Source: Corbicula japonica (Eukaryota; Mollusca; Bivalvia; Venerida; Cyrenidae). Taken from it: a stretch of 64,000 bases of DNA. Under the pieces are notes generated by a model that saw only the letters and a program-made list of their open reading frames with translations, made no database searches and was not told the origin of the DNA. Of this stretch, positions 1 through 10,752 are shown one piece after another. A program made the translations under genes and the position numbers. Each line of letters begins with the position of its first letter. Within the stretch, counting starts at the first letter, position 1. Where the stretch lies: contig JAZAYU010001128.1 in NCBI GenBank assembly GCA_038501625.1, positions 19,044 to 83,043 of the forward strand. The letters are read 5' to 3'.

Positions 1-19
1 AATATGAAATAACTTAAAA

Positions 20-215
20 TATTATCGCTAAATTCCTTGTTTTTTTCATGTTTCAGTCACTTCTTTGTTTTTCTTCTCAACAAATCTAAGCTTTCAACAT
101 TATATACATTAAACATGTTATATGAAATAAGTTGTTTCAAATAACTGAATAACTAAATATTTCATCACTAAATTCCTTGTTTTTCATGTTTCACAGTCAC
201 TTCTTTGTTCTTTTC
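20..215. repeat. Duplicated 3' end of the minus-strand gene
   Basis: The segment about 20-85 (ctaaattccttgttttt onward, including the tcacttctttgtttttc stretch) matches about 160-215, which holds the stop codon and last codons of the minus-strand gene. It is a direct duplication of about 65 bp with small indels, leaving a spare copy of the terminal coding sequence just downstream of the real stop. Confidence 0.6.
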
Positions 216-636
216 CTCAACTGTCTTGGTGTCTTTAGACTTCGATGTTTTTTGATATTTGGTCGTGTTACATTAGTTTCTTCTCCACTTTCCTCTTCAT
301 TTGTCTCCATTCTTTGAAGATCTATGTCATCTTTTTCCATCCTCCTTTTGCTTCTGGTCGCTTCTCTTCTTGCTTCTTGCAGCTTTTCTACTGCCTCTAC
401 TCTTGTTCCCGCTTCTTCTCTTCTTGTTCCCGCTTCCTCTCTTCTTGTTCCCGCTTCTTCTCTTCTTGTTCCCGCTTCCTCTCTTCTTGTTCCCGCTTCC
501 TCTCTTCTTGTTCCCGCTTCTTCTCTTCTTGTTCCCGCTTCCTTTCTTCTTGTTCCCGCTTCCTCTCTTCTTGTTCCCGCTTCCACTCTTCTTGTTCCTG
601 CTACCACTATAGTCTCTGCTGCTTCACCTCTTAGAA
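197..636 (-). CDS. Last exon with ten heptapeptide repeats and basic C-terminus
   Basis: The acceptor attttag| lies at 637-638 and the exon enters at phase 1, matching the donor at 1299. Translation runs VLRGEAAETIV, then ten EAGTRRE-type heptads (about 398-607), then VEKLQEARREATRSKRRMEK, an acidic patch and a basic tail, stopping at 197-199. The splice phase selects the EAGTRR frame over the alternative KREQEER frame, although both are open through the repeat. The block probably forms a charged helix. The repeat number is likely polymorphic because the DNA is a 21-bp minisatellite. Confidence 0.7.
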
Positions 637-2954
637 CTAAAATAATAAAATGTCATTAAGTCCAACATAAAATAAACTTTTTTAGAAAACCTTTAATTTT
701 AGTCAAACAGCTTACAAAAATACCTAGTATAATTGTTATTGTGGTAAATTACATATGCTCCTGCAAAAAGTCAAGGTCTAGATGGGTGTTCAGTTGAACA
801 CTTGTGTTGCCCTCTGTTACTATGTCGAAATAAAAATGCAAGTACAAAAAGGGGCATAACTCCATCAAATGTGACTTTGATCTAAAGAATTTGGCATCAT
901 CACCAGCGGGTTGTCATAAGCAATATAATTTGAAAGTTCCATGAAAAAATATTGAGAAAGGGCAAAGTTATAGCCAACGTTAAGTTTTCGTGTCAAAATT
1001 TAAGTACAAAAAGGGGCATAACTCCATCAAATGTGACCTTGACCAAAAGAATTTGGCATCATCACCAGCGGGTTGTCATAAGCAATATAATATGAAAGTT
1101 CATGAAGAAATATTGAGAAAGATCAAAGTTATAGCCAACGTTAAGTTTTCGTGACGGACGGACAAAAGTGATCCCTATGTATTGCCTTTTCTTTAAAAGG
1201 GTGACACAAAAACACTAGTTGTTTGAAACCATTTTTGGTTAGTGTTAAATGTGTGAAACCTGTTTAAATTATTTATTGGCAAAGATTGCTTTACTCACCA
1301 TTCACTACCCGAAGGTGAACGCTTTCACTTAGTAATCCAGTTGGCAGTACGGTTACACGGGTGCAGGTCCCGGCTATCCTGGCAACTTTTGAGCTTTCAC
1401 CTCCAGCTGCTTTCACTTTGTTAAAGAACTGCTCGTCTGCTTTCACACAATCCGTCAAGAAAGACTTGATCATTCTCAATGATTCTCCCTTCAATTCACT
1501 TGCAGCTCTGAGCTGGAAGAAAAAATGAAACACATTCCTTAAAACATATGTTGTATCTCATTAGTTTGCTTTAGTTATTAAGTCCCCAACTGTGAGTGAA
1601 TTCATACAGAGCTCAACTGACAGTCATGTTTCTGCATTATTCTATTATTCACAGGTGGTGAATTTCTGCTATACCTATATACAACTGTTTAGCTTTCATT
1701 CAATAGCGCAAGGAAGGGCGATTATAAAGATAAAAAGGATAATAAAGGTGCATTTGTAAAGATGTAAAATACCATTGCACCACTAAATTATGATATAAAT
1801 GTATAAATTGTACATGTTGAATGTATCATTTTTAAGATGCATCGCAAATTTTGTGGGTACACTCTATGATAATTAAACATTTGTGCACACGTATGCAACT
1901 GCAAATGTATTCATCATATGTAGGTGAAAATGACATATAGTTGCATTAGAATTAAATAACTTTTGAGCCTTAAAGTGTGCCATATTTTCCTGGCAGTAGC
2001 TTACATACACTCCCAACCTTATGTTATTTTGTTTGTTATAACATCCTGCAGTCAGGCTTTCCAGCCACTAAATGTATTGCATAGAAGAAAGACCAATGAC
2101 CATTTAAACCAATGACCTTGCAAAAAACTCATACCTCCTCTGGATATTTCAATGCCTTTTCCATGACATCATTAATACTCATGTTTGAGGGTTGATTTTT
2201 GTTTAGATATGGCAGTAACACGTTGTTCATATAGGTCTGCATGTCCTCTCTGTATTCGAGCCGATCAGCAGCTTCCAAGACCTAATAAGGAAAATATAAA
2301 ATGATAACCCCTAGGAACAATACTTCATCACTTACCATTTGATAATACTTCATGCCCATTTATCATGTGTGTGAAATTGTTGACTTCATGCACTTTTATT
2401 TGCAATATTTTGAAGGATCTTACAGGTTTGCAGGTGACCTCCATGAACAAAGTATATACATTATTGTACATACCGATTAATTATCATGTGTAAAATGTCA
2501 GCTATACTTGGTTTTTCATTCCCCAATTTGTTAGTGACTTTACAAAGATAGGATATACGCATATTTCAATATCCTAAACGAAATAGACGGTTAGTAGGGC
2601 CTTCATTTGAACATAACTCATACCAATTCTTATGCTCTCACCAAAGCAATAAAGTTAATATGTATAGTTTTCAGATTTTATAATGTCAAAATTAATTTTG
2701 TTCATGAGCTTACCTTGTTTGCAACAGCTAATGGCAGAGCAACACCTTCTAAAATTCTAATGTCTGCAGCCAGGTTTTCTTGCAAATATTCTGTAACGTC
2801 ATCGACATCCTCCAGTTTTAAGGTGTTCACAGCCTGCAGAAGGATTGGCAGGGCACTGGATGAACAGCGGGCGTACTCCTCCAGCTGGCGAGCTGCCCCA
2901 AAGTCTTTGTGGCCTCCCTCTACCATCTTAATTACGCACAGCCTTGAGTGGTGT
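197..2954 (-). CDS. Unrecognised gene, last four exons (C-terminal ~347 residues)
   Basis: Four minus-strand exons join in frame: 2954-2714, 2281-2135, 1512-1299 and 636-197. Every border is GT-AG. The junction phases agree: phase 2 on entry, then 0, 0 and 1. The first three exons encode a soluble, mostly helical stretch rich in Leu, Glu and Lys (for example KMVEGGHKDFGAARQLEEYA, then VLEAADRLEYREDMQTYMNN). The last exon encodes ten 7-residue repeats and a basic tail ending RKRTKK. I see no membrane segment or signal peptide. I do not recognise the family. The 5' exons were not found. The plus-strand duplicate 3290-5142 begins only ~340 bp upstream, so earlier exons would lie beyond it, or the gene is broken there. 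The exon chain is well supported; the function is unknown. Confidence 0.72.
395..607. repeat. 21-bp coding minisatellite, about ten units
   Basis: On the plus strand the unit reads cttgttcccgcttcctct with small variants, repeated every 21 bp. The period is a multiple of three, so the array stays open in several frames on both strands. This explains three overlapping plus-strand ORFs (LVPASSL, FSSCSRF and LFPLPLF types), which are shadows of the minus-strand exon. Confidence 0.9.
838..1160. repeat. Tandem pair of a 162-bp dispersed repeat
   Basis: The phrase aagtacaaaaaggggcataa starts at 840 and again at 1002, and the following ~150 bp match closely in both copies. The second copy ends in gacggacggacaaaagtgat. 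This kind of sequence is common in bivalve introns, by my recollection. It lies in the last intron of the minus-strand gene. Confidence 0.8.
1299..1512 (-). CDS. Exon of the unrecognised minus-strand gene (71 codons)
   Basis: The acceptor is ttcttccag| and the donor |gtgagt. The exon enters at phase 0 and leaves at phase 1. It encodes LRAASELKGESLRMIKSFLT and ends ESVHLRVVN. The exit phase matches the entry phase of the repeat-bearing last exon at 636, which links the two exons into one gene. Confidence 0.75.
2135..2281 (-). CDS. Exon of the unrecognised minus-strand gene (49 codons)
   Basis: This phase 0-0 exon of 147 nt is bounded by ttag| and |gtatga. It encodes VLEAADRLEYREDMQTYMNN and ends KALKYPEE. 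It is too short to stand out as an ORF but joins both neighbours in frame, and its composition is clearly coding compared with the AT-rich flanks. Confidence 0.72.
2714..2954 (-). CDS. Exon of the unrecognised minus-strand gene (first exon seen)
   Basis: The acceptor has a T-rich tract ending tgcag. The frame stays open from the acceptor to the donor AAG|gtaagc. The exon enters at phase 2, so coding sequence exists upstream. The peptide begins near RHHSRLCVIKMVEGGHKDFG and ends ALPLAVANK. An internal ATG at 2926 could be taken for a start, but the open frame and good acceptor before it argue for an internal exon. Confidence 0.7.
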
Positions 2955-3297
2955 CTGCATTAGGCAAAAATTATCATATTAATTGTCTTGTTAGATCAAA
3001 TCCTAGCACGCCTAACAACAATAAAGGGTTTTATAAAGCTCTAATTTATGAAAATAAAGGCCTTTTAGTGTAAAATATTTTTAAATAACAAGTAAATAAA
3101 GGCTTTTTTTGTCGGAATTCTCATTGTAAACAATATATGTATTTACCAAAAAAAAGTAAATTTGTATATGGAAATCCACACTCTACAACCAGCGGTATCA
3201 GATATAGGCATGTTTGATATTATCTCATACTGTCTGATTATTCACAGTATCCTAAAAACAAAACTTGCTCTGAAATTATATTTTTTCAGTTTTAAAG

Positions 3298-3478
3298 ATT
3301 TCACTAGGAAGCCTGAACATGGTGGCTGGTCATTGTGGACGAGTTGGACAACGTGTTCGTCAAGCTGTACCAAAACTAGAACGCGAAACTGTACAAATCC
3401 TGTTCCGTCACAGGGCGGCCACATGTGCCAAGGGGACTTTGAAGATAAAGATACCTGCAACCTTCATACATGTGCAGT
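3298..3478 (+). pseudogene. TSP1 module relic (copy 1)
   Basis: The translation contains [20 protein letters not shown], then RNCTNPVPSQGGHMCQGD and DTCNLHTCA. These are the tryptophan ladder and six cysteines of a thrombospondin type 1 repeat. It is nearly identical to exon 5 of the intact gene at 54840-55007, with the donor deleted. Confidence 0.75.
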
Positions 3479-3652
3479 TCCTCCCTTATATGGTTTTGTA
3501 AGAAGTTTAGGCGTAGTAACATATTTACATTTACATGAAGTACGGAGTAAGTTAATATGCATCTTGAGAGAATAAGCCTAATACTTAATGCATTCAAAGC
3601 ATGTGCTCGAAAATTTCACTCGAGAAAGAAGGTTTTGGGATTGAGTGGATCA

Positions 3653-4024
3653 TTTTTGCATACCAGATTAGGACATCCGGTGTTTTCACCCGTGTAGGAA
3701 ATTTCGAATCTACACCCCCCATGTAGAATAAGTCACGCGCCTTATATGACGAATGAATGAACGATGGAATGTCTCGTATGTCCGCTACTATAAAAAAGTA
3801 GTGCAAATAAAAATTTACAGGAAAATACCCCAAAATGCGGAACATAGATACGGTATGCCAGAAAAAGTATCATTCACTTATGTTGGGTAAAGATCGCGTG
3901 ATCCGGCCCTCGTGAAATATGCATTTAAGCGGTAACTCGGCAGGGCCTCATTACAGCTCTTGTGCATATTTCACTCGGGCCGGATCACGCGATCTTCACC
4001 CAACACACGTGAATGATACTTATA
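3653..4024. mobile_element. 372-bp copy-1-specific insertion with a long hairpin
   Basis: Copy 2 runs directly from ggatca to atatacag (near 55448), whereas copy 1 has 372 bp in between. The right end of the insert folds: 3865-3930 pairs with 3965-4022, with arms built on gatcgcgtgatccggccc and its complement. This marks a foldback or MITE-type insertion after the duplication, in the intron between TSP1 and SRCR. Confidence 0.7.
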
Positions 4025-4290
4025 ATATACAGGTAGCAATTCTACCCGATTTCGCACGTTGAAAAAAATATAGCATTTACAGCTCTCTTGCAATTGGAAA
4101 ATCCCGATGTCCAATCGTTTGTAAAAGACCTACAGCATTGTGGTAATATTTAAAGAGTGCGTATACTACTGATATACGAAAAACGTGTCTCAGACTAGAC
4201 AAATCTCAGAGGTCGTTCCCATGGGAATTTAAAAAGAACTAAAAAAACCAGCACACATATGCATTTGTCATTTGAGTTTTAACATTTCAG

Positions 4291-4447
4291 GTTTGTATGC
4301 TCGCCTGGCTGGTGGAACACTTTCATTAAACGGAAGGGTTGAGGTTTCGTTAGACAACTTCAACTGGGGGACGGTTTGTGATGACAAATTTGATGATATC
4401 GATACAAAAGTCGTGTGCAAGATGCTATACGGTATACTGTATACAGG
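4291..4447 (+). pseudogene. SRCR first-half exon (copy 1)
   Basis: The acceptor is aacatttcag| and the donor gg|gtaaaa. The translation includes LYARLAGGTLSLNGRVEVSL, then WGTVCDDKFDD and VVCKMLYGILYTG. Compared with copy 2 ([10 protein letters not shown]) it carries an in-frame insertion of about 9 bp that spoils the conserved MLGY motif. Confidence 0.75.
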
Positions 4448-4982
4448 GTAAAATATGAGAATCATAATTATATTGTAATGTACAATATTGTATAATATAC
4501 ATTATCTTTGTATTGCACATTCTTTACATGTATCTCATCTTGATGATTAGTTTTAGAAAAGAAATGTATTCATTGATTATATATGTCTGTGTAGCTTATA
4601 GCTAGTTCAAAATGAAATTCTACAAATCAATAATCATTGCTTAGTTCATCTTTTTCTACAACAGATGTTAAAATTATTTACACTGATTGAAAATGTAACG
4701 TGATTACTATCACAAAATTATTTGTCAATTTCTTTTCGCTGAAGGTATACGATGTAGGTTCTTTATTTAAAGTGTTGATATTTCAATACATTGAAATTTT
4801 ATCATCTTTATTTAATTGCTTTTCTGTGTTTGGTTTGTGAAATAATATGTGTTTAGATAATTTGAATTTCTAACGAACACATTTAGTTCTAGAGTTATTT
4901 TCTACTTGTTTAATGTTCGGATTAATTAAATTACTTTTTTTATAACAAGTAACTACTATTAACTCTGATGAATACATTTTAG

Positions 4983-5142
4983 TAACTCGACAAAACTAGA
5001 CCATAGCGCAGTTGTTGACAGATCCGGACCAATATATCTAGGGTGTTCCGGTCGTGAATCCAGTTTATTGTACTGCCGGCATATCGGTTGGGGACGTCAC
5101 AATTGTGGGCGCCACGAAGACGTTGGAGTTTTCTGTACTTGA
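4983..5142 (+). pseudogene. SRCR second-half exon with stop (copy 1)
   Basis: The acceptor is acattttag|. Translation gives [20 protein letters not shown] and [13 protein letters not shown], then TGA at 5140-5142. All four cysteines of this half are kept. Three residues before the first cysteine are missing relative to copy 2, an in-frame 9-bp deletion. AATAAA overlaps the stop codon. Confidence 0.75.
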
Positions 5143-6304
5143 ATAAACATATCTTAAACTATTTCCGACAATTCCATCTCCTGTCGGACAAGTGCAAGTT
5201 TTAACAGATTTAACATGATGACATCTATCATGAATAATAATTAAATCAATCATCTTGTTTCGGTAATTGTGCCGTTCATTTAAGCCATTGGTTTCACCAT
5301 GTTCGTGAAATCATAAAAGAAATAAAACAAGTTTAATTTAATAAAAGACTGCTTGGTTTTAACATTATCACTACCTTAAGTAAAACAAATAAAGTAAAAA
5401 TATAAAGTACAATAAAGGTGTAATTTTATTTATTAATAATAGGTCATATTTTTTTCTTCTACTAATAGATATTTATTTGAATTATAAATGCGGATGTTTC
5501 AGCGTTTGATTTTATTAAAACGAAATAAGTAACACACTTAATTATCACACTTGAAACATCGATGTTAAAAAGGATAATATGTCATCGAAAACAATTAAAA
5601 CATCACTATCTCTCTTACGGCAAAATGCAAAATGTAATAACATTTTGCACAATTAACCGTTATATGTATTTAACAGATAAAAGGTTAAGAAAAAATAAAG
5701 TAGTTATTTTAAAGAAAGATAGCAAGACCTAAAAATAATGAATTTCTATAAACATAAATTAACACAAAATCTTAACAACAAAAACATTATAATTTTTAAT
5801 GCTCACATGAGTATAATGATCCTGACAACAACACTTTGTGTCCGTTTTTAACGAACACTAAATTACAGATAGAAATCAACGTCTGTCACGCATTTACGCG
5901 ACCAGGACATTCATGGTCAAACACACATTTACAAATATCTCACTGACATCGTTTACATATGTCAGTCGAGAGGACATAACATATGTCGGTCAGCATCGTA
6001 TTACAATGAAAAAAAATGTGGGCATTTAAATTCTGTTTTGTGTTGTTTAGTTTCTGTGAATTTATGTAAAAGGAATTCTAGGAACATTTTAGATCTAGTT
6101 ATTTTTTCTGTACTGTTTTAACGTGTCGAAACATATGCAAAATACTACATTTAAAAGATTTTTTTGTGCAAAAGTATATGGAACGGTATATTGTTGATGG
6201 AGATGTTACGATAACTTCCTTTTTACCGGTAAATATACAAAAAATAACTGTACACGACCCTAAAAAACATAAAAAAACATAAAAACCTAAAAAACATCGG
6301 TAGC

Positions 6305-6686
6305 TGGTTATATTATAAACCCATGAATGATTTTTGCATAGTGCGACGTTAATCCGCAACCGTTACGATAGTTTACGCCATTCATAAATTTTCTAAGCCA
6401 TTCATTTTCTTACGCTTTTACAAGTTTTATTTCTGCTATTATGTAAACCATATTATTGACTTAAATTGTTGTTTAGTTTATTTAAATTTTGTTTTGAGCG
6501 AGAAGGGTATATAATAAAAGGAACATTATGACAGTATGCATTCTGTAGGTTGGTATTACTTCTCGTTGCGTATGTAAACCACATCACGCTCGACCTTCGG
6601 TCTCGTGTGATATTGTTTACATACCTTACTCGAAAAATCACTACCTACAGAATGCATAATAATATAATATTCCATATGTATCAGAC
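6305..6686. mobile_element. 382-bp copy-1-specific insertion with a long hairpin
   Basis: Copy 2 reads catcggtagcaactcag without interruption at about 58427, while copy 1 has about 382 bp between catcggtagc and aactcag. Inside, 6535-6600 and 6605-6658 are complementary arms (tatgcattctgtaggt against acctacagaatgcata). Hence it is a foldback-type insertion in the 3' flank. Confidence 0.68.
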
Positions 6687-7565
6687 AACTCAGAGCTAGG
6701 TGAAAAATGTTTGGTATGGCTATTGTTGTGCTATGAATATTAGGAAGATACATATAAATAATTAATTGGAATTATGTAACAAATTGCCAAGCGGGCAATG
6801 AGTTTAGCAACCAACCAGCCATGCAATTGAACCAATTACTTCACTTTAAGTTTGTTTCATATTTGCTACACGATGTAGACACGATGATTGTGCTTATATT
6901 CAATAATGACTACACTTTATTGTTTCAAAAAACGCATATTTCTTATTCTTCACGAGTAAAAAAACAGACGAATAATGGTATGTTTATAAAAACGAGCAAG
7001 ACCTGAACTTAAATCCAAAAAGGTATATATAATGTTTATTACAGTAGTCACAAACACAAATGGAGTATAATGTAATCAGATTTTAATGTGCAACTTTTTG
7101 CTGATTAATCACATTGAAAATATACTTGTCCGTCATATGATTTTTATGTTATCGATAACGTTTTTACTTTTAATTATTGACTTCTAACATCAATTTATAA
7201 GTTCATCATTTCCAGTAGGTTGTTCTTTGCATTGCTATAAAACTTTTGAAACTAGTGTTTATGCTTATAAATACGATATCATCATAATTATGATTGTTTT
7301 GATAATCTCTGTTGAATATTAAAAAGAAACCCGACACTGCATATTGAAATTTTTCCCGAAATCAGATTACCAAGATGTTTATTGTTGAGGAAATAAAAAT
7401 TGAATGTTTTTTTTCTGTAAATTTTGATAATAATAATTTCTGGGACATGAAAGAAGTGTTTTAGTCCTAAGTGTTTGTAAGGGGGTAAAATATAGATTTT
7501 GTTTTTATATCTCATAGTTGTTTAAAAATATAAAGTGTCAGGATACTTTTATTTTCTGAATAGAA

Positions 7566-8399
7566 TATATGTGCTCTTTATTTGATAATAACCATTACAA
7601 TGTAAATTTCATCTTTTTTTAGAATTGCGTGTTGTGTTCCGCCCATTTATATAGAAACTATAAAAATAACGAGAAGTTGTTTCGGTCATTTCCAAAGTGC
7701 CCTTTGTCGTAATTCATTATATTGCGAGAAGAGAAACATTTTTAAGCATATCTGTCTTTTTCTATAGTTTTAGTTTTAGTTTTTGCATATTGTGATTATG
7801 ATTTACTACATGTTAAGTGTTTTAATGTTTCTCAATTTTAATTATAACATAAGAAAGTTCGTTTATGCACGAAATTTCTGATTCAATGATATTTTGTTTT
7901 AAAAAAAGCATGAACTTCTAAGAAAACTGTTAAATTTAAAAATGTAAACGGACAGACTAAGTGAGAAATACGGAAAGAGTGAGTTAAACAGAGAGAGGTA
8001 TATGTTTATAGACACAAAGAGAAAAAACAAACCGAATATTTAACTTCTTACTAAACTAAATAATGTTGACACCAGAAACTGTACATTGTGTACCACTTGG
8101 ATTTTAATTAATATTATATACTACCCGCAGTGTGGACATCTATGGACATCTATAGTACACACATTTACAAGTCAAGTTAATTTGATGAAATAACCCAACC
8201 CCCCAACATCCACAACGAATTGGCAAAACATGTGCAATAGATTCATCTTTATAATGTAGCGCAACAATGTCAAGTAAGCATATAGGAATTCGTTGAACTT
8301 ATAGAAGACATAAAGTGTATTTGTATCATAGATTAGATTATGATAAATATTTGAATGACTCAAGAGTTTCTTTTTCTTGTACATTCTTCTACTTATAAA
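7566..8399. other. AT-rich spacer, nothing recognised
   Basis: No exon with domain similarity, tRNA-like box or clear terminal repeat was seen. It separates the end of the duplicated segment from the satellite at 8400. Confidence 0.5.
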
Positions 8400-9480
8400 T
8401 TTGTAAAACAAACATGTTGGCTGAAGCCAATGCAATTAAATGAAGCTTATATACGTTGGTTTTCAATTGTCTTATTCTTGATAATGAGCATATAGAGTGC
8501 TTTCCCATCTTTTCCATCTTTCGGCTAACATGGCACATTGACATCTGACATTTGGGGCACGAATTCGACTGGTCCTTGAACACAAATCCTGCAAGTTTAA
8601 GAGATACATGTTTATGCGAGCTTTGAGCAAAAAGTTATCTCTGGCCCAATATACGCATTTAAGGATGTTGCTGCGTAAACGTATTACAGACCTTTGCTGG
8701 CGCTCAAAATTTGAGCCAAAATATAAAGAAAACTGTATTGCAGTGAGCCGAAAAGACTCCCGGGTCGTGTTTCTTGGATGGATGACGACATAAAAACATG
8801 CTTTGGTGGAGTCAATGCAATTAAATGGAACGTATATACGTTGGTTTTCAATTGCATTGTTTTTCGTCTTAGGCTGATAGGGGGCTTACCCACCTTAGGG
8901 CCCATATGGTTCCCGACACCTTTGAAGCCTGACATTTCGGGCACAACTTGGACTGGTCTTTGTACACAAATCCTGCAAGTTTGAGAGATATTTACGCCTT
9001 CAGCATAAAGTTATCTCTTGACCAGTATATGCATTTTAAGCTTGTTTTCTCCTATAGGCTTATTGAGTTTTAAGGATGTTAGCTACGTAAATGTATTACA
9101 TAACTTTGCTGAATCTCGAATTTTGAGCCCAGATATAAAGAAAGCTGTTTTGCAGTGAGCCGAGTACTGTTCCTTGGATGGTTGGCGACAGAAAACCATG
9201 CTTGGTTGGAGACACTGCAGTTAAATGGAGCTAATATACGTTGGTTTTCAATGGCCATGTTTTCGCCTTAATGCTGATAGCGTGCTTTCCCACCTAGGGG
9301 CTCACAAACGTTTGCTGAAGCTCGAACGTTTAGCAAAAATATAAGGAAAACTCATCATGCGACCTAAAAGCATGCTTGGTTGGAGCCAATGCATTGAATG
9401 GAGCTTACACATGTATACGTTGATTTTCAATGGCATTGGCCTATAGGCGAAACTTTGTGCACGACCATAACCCGGGATGG
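8400..9480 (-). repeat. Complex satellite family B, inverted copy
   Basis: Units contain gccaatgcaattaaatg, ttggttttcaatt, gacctttgctggcgctc and atcctgcaagtttgagag. These are the reverse complements of phrases recurring at 60519-63030. At least three partial units occur here. ORFs of 60-86 codons in this stretch are shadows of the repeat. Confidence 0.8.
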
Positions 9481-9645
9481 CCATGATTTCTTATCCGTTC
9501 CAAGCTGTTTTAGTCGTAACAAAATATTAGTATAAGTATTATTCTTATAATCTGCAGACTACATTAAAGTAATTGTAAAAAGAGGGTTCTAACTAAGATA
9601 TAGGTTACATGTAACCCGTGGTATTGGTAATGAGAGAAAAAAAGT

Positions 9646-9718
9646 AATATATGCATATCAGGAATCGCCACACTCACAAAACACAGCCTCCTCATGCAGC
9701 GAAATAAAAGAGAGGAAC

Positions 9719-9749
<31 letters not shown>

Positions 9750-10110
9750 CAGAGAGAGACAGAGAGAGACAGAGAGAAAGAGAGAGAAAGAAAGAAAGAG
9801 CATGTTTGTTATAGGTATGTCAATTTAAATATGACACCCGCCACTAACAAATGACGAAAAAGATAACCTTTGGGGATACCGCCTTGGAACGGTCAGTGGC
9901 AAAACAAATTGCCACTGAGGGTTTAAACCAGGTTCTAGGTTGCACCAACCTCACACTTGCCCTGGTTCTCGTATATAAAAAGACAAGTACAATTTGTCTT
10001 GGTGAAATAACTCCAACCAGCCCATCGGCTCAACAATGTTGCATGCAAAAGCACACAAACATATAAAACATAAGAAGCTAGTAGCATTGCAAAGATAAAG
10101 GACGGGTTCT
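9646..10110 (+). repeat. Dispersed family A, copy 1 (near full length)
   Basis: The copy starts at tatgcatatcaggaatcgcc and includes a GA-rich microsatellite (9715-9800), then ggataccgccttggaacggt, the phrase caggttctaggttgcacc, and gcatgcaaaagcacacaaac. The same order recurs in other copies of this window on both strands. It has no coding capacity beyond accidental ORFs, no tRNA box and no clear terminal repeat, so the class is unknown. Confidence 0.8.
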
Positions 10111-10752
10111 CAGTGATCTTATCTCACAGTTACTTTTCGTCCGAACTGAAGTGATAGATCACTAAAAAACGACTCTCGGTAACATGTACTGTTGTTTAAA
10201 AATATTTATCCAGTTTCAAAATTAATGTATTAAGTTAATGCCATAACAGTAATACTGTTGTGTCATTTAATTTCGCTGGCACAAAATTTCACAGACGTAA
10301 ATTTGCGCAAATCTAGGATATTAGGATATATTAGACATACTAGGATATATGTGTAGGATATTTAGTAGTTTGTAGGAATAATGTTTGCTGTCAACAGTTG
10401 TTATCGTTATATAACTGAATTTATAAAGGTTCTGGTTGTGCACACTCTTAAAGCTAGTTTCACTGGTTTCAGGAGGAATCGATCAAGCATTAGTGTCACG
10501 TTACATGAAAATGATTTTATTGATATTTTAGATCCAAAATTGTTTGAACATCAGTCATGCAGAAACCAGCATTTAACAACAATAAATTGCCTTCAGTGAA
10601 TATGTTTGTGTCATGTTAATTTAATGTACTTAGTTGCACATCAAATGCAAATATAACCGATGCTTATTTGGCAAAACAGATATTCGAAGCTTTATAATTT
10701 ATTTTTTGCATAACAGAAATGGGGGTGATCATTTTATAAGGGGGTCAGTATT

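Larger units (their letters stand above)
3290..5142 (+). pseudogene. Decayed 3' duplicate of the TSP1-SRCR receptor gene
   Basis: This holds one TSP1 exon (about 3298-3478) and two exons of a group A SRCR domain (4291-4447 and 4983-5142, with stop). All are closely similar to exons 5-7 of the intact gene at 54840-57210. The donor that follows TSP1 in the intact copy (tttc|gtaagt) is removed here by an 8-bp deletion at 3479. The next usable GT, at 3498, gives the wrong phase for the SRCR exon. The acceptor before TSP1 is also poor, since the best one (ttttttcag, 3281-3289) gives the wrong frame. No start, signal or membrane exon lies between 2960 and 3290. The SRCR frame is still open with all six cysteines, so loss was recent or an alternative transcript survives. 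Confidence 0.7.
3270..7565 (+). repeat. Segmental duplication, copy 1 (partner 54810-59285)
   Basis: Exons, introns and ~2.4 kb of 3' flank align collinearly and in the same orientation with 54810-59285. Matching landmarks include the phrase cgcattaacacgaccagga in copy 2 against cgcatttacgcgaccaggac here, and tggtatggctattgttgtgc in both flanks. Homology fades at about 7565, against 59285 in copy 2. No gene other than the SRCR relic is visible here. Confidence 0.82.

Noticed and set aside
245..659. Three plus-strand ORFs over the 21-bp repeat
   Set aside because: They lie antisense to a spliced exon with matching phases, and exist only because the repeat period is 21 bp.
8389..9484. Several 60-87-codon ORFs on both strands
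   Set aside because: All fall in satellite family B and recur as shadows in 60519-63030.
9564..9803. Leu/Ser/Cys-rich minus-strand ORF (SLCLSLS)
   Set aside because: Translation of the GA microsatellite inside family A.
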